A stretch of 64,000 nt of DNA. It comes from Flemingiibacterium sp045586505 (GTDB taxonomy: Bacteria > Bacillota > Clostridia > Oscillospirales > CAG-272). Every line of letters starts with the position of its first letter. The first letter of the stretch is position 1. The notes beneath the pieces were generated by a model. It did not search any database. It saw only the letters and a program-made list of their open reading frames with translations, and was not told the DNA's origin. The DNA lies in NCBI GenBank assembly GCA_045586505.1, contig JAZNAL010000035.1, forward strand, positions 1-64,000, in the 5' to 3' direction. A program made the position numbers and the translations under genes. Shown one piece after another: positions 31,673 through 40,731 of this stretch.

Positions 31673-33070
31673 TTAATCGAAACTGTAGTGTGAGCCGTTA
31701 TTTATACGTTCAGCAATACCGGTAGTGGCATCAGGCGCATCGTCGTGTGCATTTTTGCCCTCGCGTTGGTATCGGCTCATCGCCTCGTAATATTCCGGCC
31801 ATCGGTCTTTCCAATTGACCGGATAATATATGTGGTCCATAACCCATGTGGCATTTGAAAGTATGCGTGCTTCTTTGTTTTTACCTTGGTAAAAAGATTC
31901 TATGTGACAGCGATTAGATCCCAGCGCATCAAGATGCCGTGTCACAGAACGTGCAAAGCCTCTGCCGCCGTTATTACTCTCAATGTCAGCCCAGCCAATG
32001 TTGCCTTCTTTAAGCATTTTCGCGGTTTGCGGCTCTGTTACCTCCATCGGTGCCTTTGTGTAAAGCACGTCAAGTACATACGCCTCTTTGTTGTAAACGC
32101 CGTAGCTTATGCTGCAAAGGTAATCATCGCCGGTGTCGGCTGTATCTGTATAGTTTTTGATCGCTGTAAACAGTAAATGCCCGCTCTCATCGACCGGAAG
32201 CTTGTCATAGGTCTTAAAGCTGCTATACAAACGTCCTTTGATGTCGATGGGCTCCTGCTGGTAGTTTGCGGATGCAATATCATCACCCATAGCCCGTATT
32301 TTTGACTTATAGGAGCGCAGGGATAATATCTGCGGGCACAGCATCGCGCCGTCGTCTTGAAGAGCCTTGTACGATATATGTCGTACCTTGGCGCCTGCCT
32401 GCGTATAAAAATCTAATGCGCGCCCGGCAAGGTCTAAACTGTGCCAGCGCGTCATTATTATTATAATTTTGCCGCCCTCTTCGAGTCTGGAGAGCATTGT
32501 ATTGGTGAACCAATCCCAGTGCTTCTCGAGAGTGTCAGCATTATTGGCCTCAAGGGCTGATTTTATAAGGTCATCGATGATAAGGATCGATGCACCAAAG
32601 CCGGTGGCGGTACCGGTTGGAGACGTAGCGAGATAGTTATTATATCCACCCTCGAGGCTCCACAAATTCATCGCACCGTCGCCTTGTTTGATCTTGACGC
32701 CCGGGAAGACGTCAGAATATACAACACGATCCTCGTCCGCCTTTTCTTCAGCTATGGTGTTGCGTACACCTTTGGCAAAGCTGGTAGAAAGTGTTTCGTT
32801 GTACGAGCCGGTCATTATCTTTTCAGTTTGATTCTGACCGAGGATCCATTCAACAAAGCATTGAGCTGTACGGCTCTTGCCGTGTCGGGGTGGCATATTG
32901 ACAATAAGCACCTCGTCATCACTTTGGTAAAAGTCTTGCATCTCGTGGCAAAAATCAATTAAGAATTGCCGGTCCTTTTTATAAAAGTTTGGAGCTTTAA
33001 GATTGCAGTATCTCCAAAAGTCGCGTTTTGCGAGTTCTATTTTAGCGCCTAGCTTAATCGTTGCACTCAA
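31673..33070 (-). CDS. Terminase large subunit
   Basis: 465 residues; the start is a TTG overlapping the small-subunit stop (TTGA). The Walker A-like PPRHGKSRTAQ motif, Walker B ILIIDDLIKSA and the C-terminal nuclease region (ISYGVYNKEAYVLDV; DIESNNGGRGFARSV) are visible. It packages DNA into the prohead. Confidence 0.95.
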   Translation of the reverse strand: MSATIKLGAKIELAKRDFWRYCNLKAPNFYKKDRQFLIDFCHEMQDFYQSDDEVLIVNMPPRHGKSRTAQCFVEWILGQNQTEKIMTGSYNETLSTSFAKGVRNTIAEEKADEDRVVYSDVFPGVKIKQGDGAMNLWSLEGGYNNYLATSPTGTATGFGASILIIDDLIKSALEANNADTLEKHWDWFTNTMLSRLEEGGKIIIIMTRWHSLDLAGRALDFYTQAGAKVRHISYKALQDDGAMLCPQILSLRSYKSKIRAMGDDIASANYQQEPIDIKGRLYSSFKTYDKLPVDESGHLLFTAIKNYTDTADTGDDYLCSISYGVYNKEAYVLDVLYTKAPMEVTEPQTAKMLKEGNIGWADIESNNGGRGFARSVTRHLDALGSNRCHIESFYQGKNKEARILSNATWVMDHIYYPVNWKDRWPEYYEAMSRYQREGKNAHDDAPDATTGIAERINNGSHYSFD

Positions 33071-33573
33071 TCACTATCACCGGCATCCGCCAATTTAATA
33101 AGCTGATCAGTGGTTAACTCGGCAAAGGGGTTATTTTTAACCTCTCCGGAAAGCTCCATACTTTGTTTGTCACGCCACAGATCGGGGCGTCGGTTTTTAA
33201 GCCAGAAGATTATCGCTGCCGTTTCAGGGGGAGTATAGATCTCCTCTTCAGCATACTCGATGCGCTCTGTCTCTTTTATTCGTTTGCCGTCTTCGTATAA
33301 AACCTCTTTAACCTTTATCGGTTTCAAGACTGTTTCCTTGCTACCAAGTGCTTTTTTCAGCAGAGCATTCTCAACCTCTACGTCAACGACTTCCTTACCC
33401 CTTTTTAGGGCCTGCGAAATCTGCGGATACTTTTGTTTCCACTCATACAAAGTACGGACACCGATCTCCATTTTTTTAGCAATTTGCTCATCCGTCAAGC
33501 CGTCTCTTGCCCAGGCCTCAAGCAACAGTAAGCCGTCCGGCTCAAGCCACTTTTCATATTTACCTCTTGCCAT
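33067..33573 (-). CDS. Terminase small subunit
   Basis: 168 residues from the ATG at 33573 (SD GAGGTG). N-terminal HTH (DGLTDEQIAKKMEIGVRTLY, EWKQKYPQISQALKRGKEV) for binding the packaging site, then a segment ending in IIFWLKNRRPDLWRDKQ, common to this family. Confidence 0.9.
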   Translation of the reverse strand: MARGKYEKWLEPDGLLLLEAWARDGLTDEQIAKKMEIGVRTLYEWKQKYPQISQALKRGKEVVDVEVENALLKKALGSKETVLKPIKVKEVLYEDGKRIKETERIEYAEEEIYTPPETAAIIFWLKNRRPDLWRDKQSMELSGEVKNNPFAELTTDQLIKLADAGDSD

Positions 33574-33602
33574 ACGGCTCACCTCACTTCCTTTACATTA
33601 AT

Positions 33603-33723
33603 CGCCGCTGCCCCCACCAACTGCAATGATGCGGCGTTACTTTCCCTTTACCCTCGCATATGGGAGAAGCAACCCATATGTTAAAACAAAATCGAGAGAT
33701 ACATCACTTACACATCTCTCGAT
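33603..33723 (-). promoter_or_regulatory. Structured 5' leader of the late operon
   Basis: Three stacked inverted repeats lie between the late promoter and terS: 33691-33700 with 33714-33723 (ATCGAGAGAT arms), 33657-33664 with 33673-33680 (CATATGGG arms), and a CGCCGC/GCGGCG pair at 33603-33636. No T tracts follow. Possible mRNA-stability or antitermination element. Confidence 0.45.
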
Positions 33724-33729
33724 GATACT

Positions 33730-33762
33730 ATTATAACATAACAATGGTAACAAAAGTAACAA
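33730..33762 (-). promoter_or_regulatory. Late promoter with three 9-bp direct repeats
   Basis: Minus-strand TATAAT (33730-33735), with no good -35 box. Instead TTGTTAC / TTGTTAC / TTGTTAT repeats occur at 33756-33762, 33747-33753 and 33738-33744, exactly 9 bp apart. They probably bind the ArpU-like activator encoded just upstream. Confidence 0.65.
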
Positions 33763-33773
33763 GTTTTATTTTT

Positions 33774-34169
33774 TCACTTTTCAAGGTATCGATAACATAT
33801 CATTTTTACACTCGCAGTTGTATTACATCCCCCAACCCGATGTGCAACCTGCGTCCATGATAGATTGTCAATAAACCTGTATGTAAAAATCTGTCGTGTT
33901 AAGCTGTCGGAAATATCAGCAATATACCTCTCGATTTTTACACGTTCATTCATACACCGATCAAGCTTTGCTGCTATAATCCTTTCAAGCTCGGCGATCT
34001 CAACACTGTATCGGCTGACCTTATCTCTAGAAGCGCTTTCGACCGGCATTCCCGAAAGATTGGGAGAGGATGCTGCATAAGCCTTATCTCGTAACAGCGC
34101 TAATCTTCTGCGATCATTTGCTATTTCACGATTCAAGTGATATAGCTGTGATAATTCTTTGGGTGTCAT
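33774..34169 (-). CDS. ArpU/RinA-like late transcription activator (sigma-70 region 4-like)
   Basis: 131 residues. Helical N-terminal half, then IERYIADISDSLTRQIFTYR and the HTH-like LSWTQVAHRVGGCNTTASVK. This is the layout of the DUF1492/ArpU group that switches on late genes in Firmicute phages. It ends 12 bp before the direct repeats of the late promoter. The start overlaps the upstream stop (ATGA type). Confidence 0.8.
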   Translation of the reverse strand: MTPKELSQLYHLNREIANDRRRLALLRDKAYAASSPNLSGMPVESASRDKVSRYSVEIAELERIIAAKLDRCMNERVKIERYIADISDSLTRQIFTYRFIDNLSWTQVAHRVGGCNTTASVKMICYRYLEK

Positions 34170-34384
34170 ATATTACCCTCCTCCACCTCTGATAGCTTGA
34201 CTTGATTCACGCTGTTTGTCATCACACTGTGCAGCACCGCCGTGTGCGTCCACTGCCCGTTGCCGTCGCAACCGAGCATATAGCGGTAAGGGTAATACCT
34301 CATACCGCCACAGGTCACAATGTCGCCCTCCTGAAGCCCACAGGCGTCGCATTGAACGTCCTGACATAGCTCCCTAAGCGTCAT
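34166..34384 (-). CDS. Hypothetical phage protein (72 aa)
   Basis: Contains VQCDACGLQEGDIVTCGGMRYY, with three Cys in its first third (a possible metal site or S24-like fragment). Overlaps both neighbours by 4 bp; SD AAGGAGGAGG. Function unknown. Confidence 0.6.
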   Translation of the reverse strand: MTLRELCQDVQCDACGLQEGDIVTCGGMRYYPYRYMLGCDGNGQWTHTAVLHSVMTNSVNQVKLSEVEEGNI

Positions 34385-35760
34385 TCTACCTCCTCCTTTA
34401 CTTTCTTAATTCGTGCTTTTAGTACATTCATCACATTTTCGTGGGTGCTCTCACGGTCCTGCACCGCTGCAAGCACATCCTCATCAACGCAACCCTGTAC
34501 AACAAGGTAATGCACAAAAACCTTGTCATAGGTGGAACCCTGCCGCCACAAACGGCACTTGCCCTGGTCATTAAGCTCAAAGCTCCAATTTGGTGTAAAC
34601 CAGATTATGTGCCGGCCACCTGCTTGCAGGTTGAGGCCATAGGCACAGCTGGCAGGATGCACCAGTAACACATCAATGTTGCCGGCGTTCCAATCATCCT
34701 CATCGTTGGTGTCTTTATATACACGCACCCGCAGCTTGGTTTTGGCCAAGGCCTCAAGGATGCGCTCCTTATCGTGTTGAAAGCCATAAAAGGTGATACA
34801 ATGCTCACCGTTAAGCTGTTCCAGCAATTCCATATACGCATCAAGTTTGCAATCGTGGAGGTGCACGGTGTTTTTGTCATCGTCATAAATGGCACCGGCA
34901 CAAAACTGTAACAGTTTGCCGGTAAGTACACCGGCGGTGTTGGCCGTGATAACCTCCTCATTTACCTCAAGCAATAGATCACGCTCAAATTGGTTGTAGG
35001 CTTTAAGGGCTTTATCATCAAGCACAACAGGGATCTCGTGGTCAATGCACGCAGGCAGCTCCAGGTAGTCCTCGGCTTTCATACTGATGCAGATATCACT
35101 TATCGCATTAAGTACAGCGGCCTCGGCACCGTCCTTCGCCTTATACTCCGTGAAATGTCCGCCGTGTGTATTGCAATCAAAATACATTTGGCGGTACTGC
35201 GTAATGGTCTTACCCAGTCTTGCACCCTCATCCAGCAAATAGATCTGCGCCCAAAGGTCCTCAATACCTTTGGAGGATGGCGTGCCGGTAAGCAGCACAA
35301 CCTTACGCATAAAGCGGCGTACCAGCTTTAAGGCCTTAAAGCGTTTGCTTTTGCTGCTCTTAAAGCTCGTGCTTTCATCAAGCACCACCATATCAAACGG
35401 CCACGCCTGTTTGTAATAGTCAACCAGCCAGGGGATATTTTCACGGTTTATAACATACACATCCGCAGGGGTGTTGAGTGCCTTAATGCGCTTGGTAGCA
35501 CTCCCCAGAACCGTTACCACACGGAGGTGTTGCAGGTGATCCCACTTGCTTGCCTCTTTGCTCCAGGTACCCTCTGCCACCTTTTTGGGTGCTACAACTA
35601 AAGCCTTACGCACGCTCCAGCGGTAGTACCGCAATATGTTTATGGCTGAAAGTGTTATTGAGGTTTTGCCAAGGCCGGGCCGTAAAAACAACCCAACCGC
35701 CGGATCCTCAACAATACGCTGGATGCAATAGGCTTGGTAATTATGCGGTTTATATTCCAT
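34381..35760 (-). CDS. SNF2-family DEAD/DEAH helicase
   Basis: 459 residues. Motif I RPGLGKTSITLSAI (about 27-40), motif II DESTS (DEAH variant), motif III LLTGTP, and motifs V-VI LVHPASCAYGLNLQAGG and QGKCRLWRQGSTYDKV. Single-chain SNF2 helicases of this size are usual in the replication modules of Firmicute phages, next to a VRR-NUC protein. It probably remodels or unwinds replication/recombination intermediates. Confidence 0.9.
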   Translation of the reverse strand: MEYKPHNYQAYCIQRIVEDPAVGLFLRPGLGKTSITLSAINILRYYRWSVRKALVVAPKKVAEGTWSKEASKWDHLQHLRVVTVLGSATKRIKALNTPADVYVINRENIPWLVDYYKQAWPFDMVVLDESTSFKSSKSKRFKALKLVRRFMRKVVLLTGTPSSKGIEDLWAQIYLLDEGARLGKTITQYRQMYFDCNTHGGHFTEYKAKDGAEAAVLNAISDICISMKAEDYLELPACIDHEIPVVLDDKALKAYNQFERDLLLEVNEEVITANTAGVLTGKLLQFCAGAIYDDDKNTVHLHDCKLDAYMELLEQLNGEHCITFYGFQHDKERILEALAKTKLRVRVYKDTNDEDDWNAGNIDVLLVHPASCAYGLNLQAGGRHIIWFTPNWSFELNDQGKCRLWRQGSTYDKVFVHYLVVQGCVDEDVLAAVQDRESTHENVMNVLKARIKKVKEEVE

Positions 35761-36040
35761 TGCTCATTACCTCCCTTACAAAGGCATCCACCTTATCCTT
35801 GGTGTCTAACCTTAAAACGGTAAAGCCTAAACCCTTAATAAGCCCGCATACCCATTCTTGAAGCTTCCGAAGCTTTTTGCCCGGTGCCTTTGTCTCCACA
35901 AAGTAGACGCGCCCCATCGGTACCAATATAATACGATCAGGCACCCCATTGAATCCCGGACTCACAAACTTTAAGGCAAGACCACACAATTCGTCTTTAA
36001 CTTTTTTGCAAAGATATTTTTCGATTTCTCTCTCAATCAT
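35750..36040 (-). CDS. VRR-NUC domain nuclease
   Basis: 96 residues from the ATG at 36040. MIEREIEKYLCKKVKDELC, then GVPDRIILVP and VYFVETKAPGKKLRKLQ: the PD-(D/E)xK-like core with D...ExK. VRR-NUC proteins cut branched DNA and pair with SNF2 helicases in phages. It overlaps the helicase start by 11 bp. Confidence 0.9.
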   Translation of the reverse strand: MIEREIEKYLCKKVKDELCGLALKFVSPGFNGVPDRIILVPMGRVYFVETKAPGKKLRKLQEWVCGLIKGLGFTVLRLDTKDKVDAFVREVMSNGI

Positions 36041-36107
36041 ATTTACTCCCTCGCGCGTACACGCGCGTGTGATACACATACATCAGGCGGTTTGAGCGTT
36101 TATTTAC

Positions 36108-36289
36108 TCTCTAACCCTCTATTTTTAATAGTTAATAGTAAAAAATGTAAGAATGTTAGAAAACTATAAAAAAGCCTTATTTTATGCAGTTTTGCGGTCT
36201 AACATTTCCTCTAACAATCGCATTTTTAATTGTTAGAATGTTTCTAACATTTTTACATCAAAAACAAATTGTTAGAGGGAATTGTTAGA
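36108..36289. repeat. Iteron cluster TGTTAGA (candidate replication origin)
   Basis: AT-rich 240-bp gap between the primase/helicase stop and the nuclease gene. Seven exact copies of TGTTAGA/TCTAACA lie at 36154, 36198, 36210, 36231, 36243, 36270 and 36283, with a near copy (TCTAACC) at 36109. Both orientations occur. Otherwise no gene in this gap. Confidence 0.65.
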
Positions 36290-38690
36290 TGCCTTTATGT
36301 ACAAAGCCTCTTTGCGTGCCGTAGGGGCCAAAGTGCAGGGTGCCGGCTGATTTTTTCCAGCCTTTTACTGCTGTAATAATCGCATTAAGCTCCCTGGTGT
36401 CGGAATTTTTTATGTCCCTTGCAAGTCCGCCGAAAGCTTCGCACCATATCTCAAGGGCGCATACACGATCACGGGGTACCAGGGTAACATTGCCCTGCAC
36501 ACCACCTGCCCAGAACATACGCCGCTTATCAAGAGACCATTTGCTCCAATCATCGGGCACCTGTCGATCCATAAACTCACGCACGATGCCCTCACGGCTG
36601 GATGCCTCACGGTGTTCCTCCTGCTTGGCCTTTGCATCCTCTTCGAGATCTCCGCTAAGGTACAGCGCTTCACCAAGCTGCCAGCGCATCACGGCTTCAG
36701 CCCATATCTGATCCACTTCCCCGTCGAGATCTCGCCATACGTTTTTCGTACAGCGACGTTCTCCGGTGTCTACCGGCCAAAAGCGGCGGTTACCTGTTTG
36801 ATCCTGCAGATACTCCATTTCGTTGCACGTTCCGAAGAATACGCAGCACCGTGGTAGCTCCTTCACGTTGCGACCGTAAGCCGCACGGTAGCGGTCTACT
36901 CGAAGGCTGAGGAACTGCTTTATTCGGGCGATGTCCGTGCGTTTGAATGCATCAAGCTCGGCAACCTCTACCAACCAGACACCTTGAAGCAGCTCACTTG
37001 CCTCTTTTCCCTCAAACGTGCGTATGCTGTCATTAAACCACCCACGGCTCATTTTATCAAGCAGCGTACTTTTGCCGAGGCCCTGCGGTCCCGTAAGAAT
37101 CACCATATTATCAAACTTGCACCCGGGAGTCATAGCACGCGCTACAGCAGCCACGAAAGCCTTACGGGTAACAGCGCGGTTGTAGGCGGTGTCATCCGCT
37201 CCGAGGTAGTCGATAAAAAGCGTATCGAGGCGCGGCGTTCCGTCCCACTTTCCTTTCAGATCTCCGAGGTAATTCTGGATCTCGTTAAAGGCAAAGCGAT
37301 TAGAGTGCAGAGAAAGTGCGCCATCGATTTTTCCGTTCCCGGTGATCCTGTATACTTTTTCGAGATACCAATACAAGCCCTGGTTATCGTTATCGTCCCA
37401 CAGGCGGCGCTTGGTGCGCTGGTCCCACGGCAAAGCACCAAGCACTTCGCCGCGATTAGCAAATTGATTGAGTGCAAACTTGCCTTTGAGCATCGGATCG
37501 TGCTCCAGAATAATTAGCACGTTGTTTATTGTTCCCTTTATCGCACCTGTCTGGGAGCTCACTTCAAGCAGAGCCATCCAGTTGGCAGGATCGTCCGTAT
37601 TATCAGGGCCAACGCCTTCAAAATCCTTGGCCGCACTCTCGTAACGCTCCTGCGCCATGAGTCCCGCGACGTCGGCAAGACCGGTCGCGAACTCGCACAT
37701 AGCAGAATAAGAAGGTAAGCGGTTGACAGGCGTGCCTGTCTGAGCTTCGTCGTCCTTATCGCCAAACTTATGAAGGCGTACCATATCGAAGGCATTCACA
37801 AGACGCCCACTGCACGGATCCGTCGCGTGATGGCTGTATAGGAATTTGCCACCTTCATACAGTACAGCACCGCCTGTGGTAGATCCTCCGACGTACGTAT
37901 ATCTTCCGGGCATCGTGTCTACCTCTTCGTATATGCCGGGTATCAGCTCATCCATAGCACGGTGTATGTCGTATGTACGGCAAAACGCGCCCACGACGCC
38001 CGTTTTTGCCTCTGGATTGCCCTGTTTAACGGAAAGCTTCGTGAACGTCTGCTGACCGGGCAAAGCGGGCCACGAGGTCATATCGTGCCAATCAGCGTAT
38101 GTAGCAAGAAGACCGTCTGCAGACAACATAGGCTTGTCCGCGTAAAGGTAAACGTACTGACTATCAGAGCAGCAGCTCGGCCAGTACATCAGGCGGCTTA
38201 CTTCAAACGTAGTAGGATCCGCAAACTCGAGACCTATGTATTCGCCCATTTTACGCGCGACGGGCTCGTATTCCTCCGCAGATACCGTTCTGTCAAGAGG
38301 AAACAGCACACGAAGGCGCGGCGCAGCAGGCTGGTGCTTACGGGTACTGTACACACAGTACCCGCAGCCGAGTGCTTCAACGCGGCGCAGCACGTCATCC
38401 GTGCCGCCTGCGGGAATATTGTCAAGGTCGAGCGTGATTATATCACGCCCGACTACGTTGTTGGCTTTACGGCGTGAACCGTTAAGGGTACCGCCCATAA
38501 AGCCGCCAATATCCTTGAGCTCATCCTGTTGGGCCTTTTTTAGGCTCATATATTCCGCCAGAGTCTCGGTGCCTCTGGCGGGTGTCTTAAGCTTGTCCCA
38601 CAGCTCTGAAACAAGCAGCGTCTGCGCAGACCACAGCGTGGAACGTCTGTTGGTTCCTGCTGATATATTTATTTTTCTATCATATTGCAT
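36285..38690 (-). CDS. VapE-family primase/helicase
   Basis: 801 residues from the ATG at 38690 (SD AAGGAG); 90 codons upstream are open but unrelated. The N-terminal part carries a primase-polymerase-like region (IITLDLDNIP; STRKHQPAAPRLRVLFPLD). The C-terminal virulence-associated E helicase has Walker A GPQGLGKSTLLDKM, LVEVAELDAFKR, and FFGTCNEMEYLQDQTGNRRF. It starts replication of phage DNA, together with the phage DNA polymerase upstream. The last codon overlaps an iteron. Confidence 0.92.
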   Translation of the reverse strand: MQYDRKINISAGTNRRSTLWSAQTLLVSELWDKLKTPARGTETLAEYMSLKKAQQDELKDIGGFMGGTLNGSRRKANNVVGRDIITLDLDNIPAGGTDDVLRRVEALGCGYCVYSTRKHQPAAPRLRVLFPLDRTVSAEEYEPVARKMGEYIGLEFADPTTFEVSRLMYWPSCCSDSQYVYLYADKPMLSADGLLATYADWHDMTSWPALPGQQTFTKLSVKQGNPEAKTGVVGAFCRTYDIHRAMDELIPGIYEEVDTMPGRYTYVGGSTTGGAVLYEGGKFLYSHHATDPCSGRLVNAFDMVRLHKFGDKDDEAQTGTPVNRLPSYSAMCEFATGLADVAGLMAQERYESAAKDFEGVGPDNTDDPANWMALLEVSSQTGAIKGTINNVLIILEHDPMLKGKFALNQFANRGEVLGALPWDQRTKRRLWDDNDNQGLYWYLEKVYRITGNGKIDGALSLHSNRFAFNEIQNYLGDLKGKWDGTPRLDTLFIDYLGADDTAYNRAVTRKAFVAAVARAMTPGCKFDNMVILTGPQGLGKSTLLDKMSRGWFNDSIRTFEGKEASELLQGVWLVEVAELDAFKRTDIARIKQFLSLRVDRYRAAYGRNVKELPRCCVFFGTCNEMEYLQDQTGNRRFWPVDTGERRCTKNVWRDLDGEVDQIWAEAVMRWQLGEALYLSGDLEEDAKAKQEEHREASSREGIVREFMDRQVPDDWSKWSLDKRRMFWAGGVQGNVTLVPRDRVCALEIWCEAFGGLARDIKNSDTRELNAIITAVKGWKKSAGTLHFGPYGTQRGFVHKGI

Positions 38691-38733
38691 CGTTATTACT
38701 CCTTGCCGTCCACCCAGGGGGGGGGGCTGTGTT

Positions 38734-40716
38734 TTAATCTTTCTTAAAGAATTCGCCAACCCAACCCTCCGCACCAAGCGGAAGATCCGGGGCCCAGGGT
38801 ATAGGCTGTGCAATGATCTTAACCACATCCTCCAGGGTGGCGGCATTGGGGTTGCAATCAATAACAACCTCATCGTGTATGTGGAATATAACGGGCAGGC
38901 CCACAGCCTCAAGGTGCTCAATGGCCTGTGCCAGACAATCACGGGCAATGGCTTGCACACAGTTCTCCACGAGTTTACCGCCGTAGGTTTCTATGCGTTT
39001 CCATTTCTTTGTGGTCTGGTCCATACCCATATACGATATTGACGGGTTGCCCCATTGGTTTTGGCCAATTTGGGGCTCAACGTAATAGAGCTTACGCCCG
39101 GAGGGTAGCGTTATGGTCATACAATCGGTGCCTTGCTCGTAGTTAAACTCACGGGCAATAACCACATTGTTTACGCCAACGGCTCCACCTTGGGTGATAA
39201 TCTGCGCGGCGGCGGCATCCATTTTGTACCACAGATCCCTTATGCGCCGGTTGGCCTCACGCCAACGGGTAACAATATCCGGCAGATCCTCCTCCGGGAT
39301 GCCCATATCAAGAGCACCCATATTGATAAGTGCACCGGTACTGCCTTGGTAGCCGAGTGCAAGCTCTGCAACCTTGCCCTTTTGTCGGAGGGCATATTCG
39401 GGGTTGCCCTTTTTGATAAGCTCAAGGGGCACGCCAAACATTTGGGATGCAGATGCCTCATATATTTTGCCGTGGGTGCGGAAAACCTCAAGGCGCCACT
39501 CCTCACCGGCAAGCCACGATATAACACGGGCCTCAATGGCTGAAAAGTCAGCATCAATGAGTATGTGCCCAGGCGGTGCTATAAAGGCTGTGCGTATAAG
39601 CTGGCTTAATGTGTCTGGGATGCTGCCGTAAATGGCCTTGAGGGCGTTAAGGTTTCGGCTTTTTACCAATTCACGGGCAAGCTCCAGGGGCTCCGTATAG
39701 GTACGGGGTAGGTTTTGCACCTGCACCAAACGGCCTGCCCATCTGCCGGTGCGGTTGGCTCCATAGAATTGTAAAAGCCCACGCACCCGCCCATCGGGGC
39801 ACACAGCCGCCATAATGGCATCATATTTTTTGTTAGAGGTTTTACCAAGCTCCTGCCGGATCTCAAGCATACGCAGCACCTGGGGGCTGTTATCGTCTTT
39901 TTCCATAAGGTCCGCAACGGTTGCCTTATTTACGCTGCCTATTTCCTCACCGGTTTCCTCCTCAAGCCAAGCAGCAAGCTGCTTTACGCTGTTGGGGTTG
40001 TTCAGCCCGGATATTTGCATTGCCTCCCGTACAAGGCTCTGCCGGACCGTGGCACCCAGCTCCAGGGCACCCTCAACCATCGGTATATCAACCGCCACGC
40101 CTCGGCTGTTGATAATGAGATCCGTTTCCCATTCCTTTTGCAGCCACTCCGGTACCGGCACGGCGGCAAGGCGGTTTTCAATTTCCATTTCGGTAACTAC
40201 ATCACCGATGTTGTACTCTTTGAAAAGCTGCCAACGGTCCGGAGCGTGGTGTGCATAGTTACGGGTACGCCCGCCATTTGCCTTTGAGGGGGCACAGGGC
40301 ACGCAGAAATAGCGTATAAGGGCTTTACCCGTATTGAGCTTGCGTTTATCCTCCGGCAAGCCCAAAGCGGCACCAGCGGCCGCCAGGCTTGCAGGATAGC
40401 CCGCATATAAAGCGTGGAACATTGTGCAGCGCCATTGCTCCGGTGGGAGCTGCCTGCCAATATACTTTGACAGACAGCCCCACTCAAAAGCGGCGTTATG
40501 TGCGTGCTTTATATAATCGGGGGATGTTAGGGCGTTAGCCACCCAAAATGGGAGGGTTTCACCGGCGGCAAAGTCCACGCACACCGGCTCCGCACCGTCA
40601 AGGGAATATGCAAAAAGCAGGATCTCAAAATCGGGGCTGGCTATGTACCGATGGGCACCGGCCTTTTTAATATCAATACTTGAAAATGTTTCAAGGTCAA
40701 TGCTCAAGTGGTGCAT
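38734..40716 (-). CDS. Phage family A DNA polymerase
   Basis: 660 residues. N-terminal 3'-5' exonuclease (SIDLETFSSIDI at 5-16 with catalytic D-x-E). Polymerase motifs: A in IDADFSAIEARVISWLAG, B region RQKGKVAELALGYQG, C in HIHDEVVID. No 5' nuclease domain. The ribosome site is a run of eight G, then TAAGAT and ATG. It replicates phage DNA. Confidence 0.95.
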   Translation of the reverse strand: MHHLSIDLETFSSIDIKKAGAHRYIASPDFEILLFAYSLDGAEPVCVDFAAGETLPFWVANALTSPDYIKHAHNAAFEWGCLSKYIGRQLPPEQWRCTMFHALYAGYPASLAAAGAALGLPEDKRKLNTGKALIRYFCVPCAPSKANGGRTRNYAHHAPDRWQLFKEYNIGDVVTEMEIENRLAAVPVPEWLQKEWETDLIINSRGVAVDIPMVEGALELGATVRQSLVREAMQISGLNNPNSVKQLAAWLEEETGEEIGSVNKATVADLMEKDDNSPQVLRMLEIRQELGKTSNKKYDAIMAAVCPDGRVRGLLQFYGANRTGRWAGRLVQVQNLPRTYTEPLELARELVKSRNLNALKAIYGSIPDTLSQLIRTAFIAPPGHILIDADFSAIEARVISWLAGEEWRLEVFRTHGKIYEASASQMFGVPLELIKKGNPEYALRQKGKVAELALGYQGSTGALINMGALDMGIPEEDLPDIVTRWREANRRIRDLWYKMDAAAAQIITQGGAVGVNNVVIAREFNYEQGTDCMTITLPSGRKLYYVEPQIGQNQWGNPSISYMGMDQTTKKWKRIETYGGKLVENCVQAIARDCLAQAIEHLEAVGLPVIFHIHDEVVIDCNPNAATLEDVVKIIAQPIPWAPDLPLGAEGWVGEFFKKD

Positions 40717-40731
40717 ATCTTACCCCCCCCG

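Noticed and set aside
36108..36289. CRISPR array
   Set aside because: The repeats are only 7 bp with irregular spacing and mixed orientation; no array-like repeat-spacer pattern was seen anywhere in the window.
38691..38960. 90-codon N-terminal extension of the primase/helicase frame
   Set aside because: It is antisense-shifted sequence over the end of the DNA polymerase gene with no family features; the ATG at 38690 has a good ribosome site.
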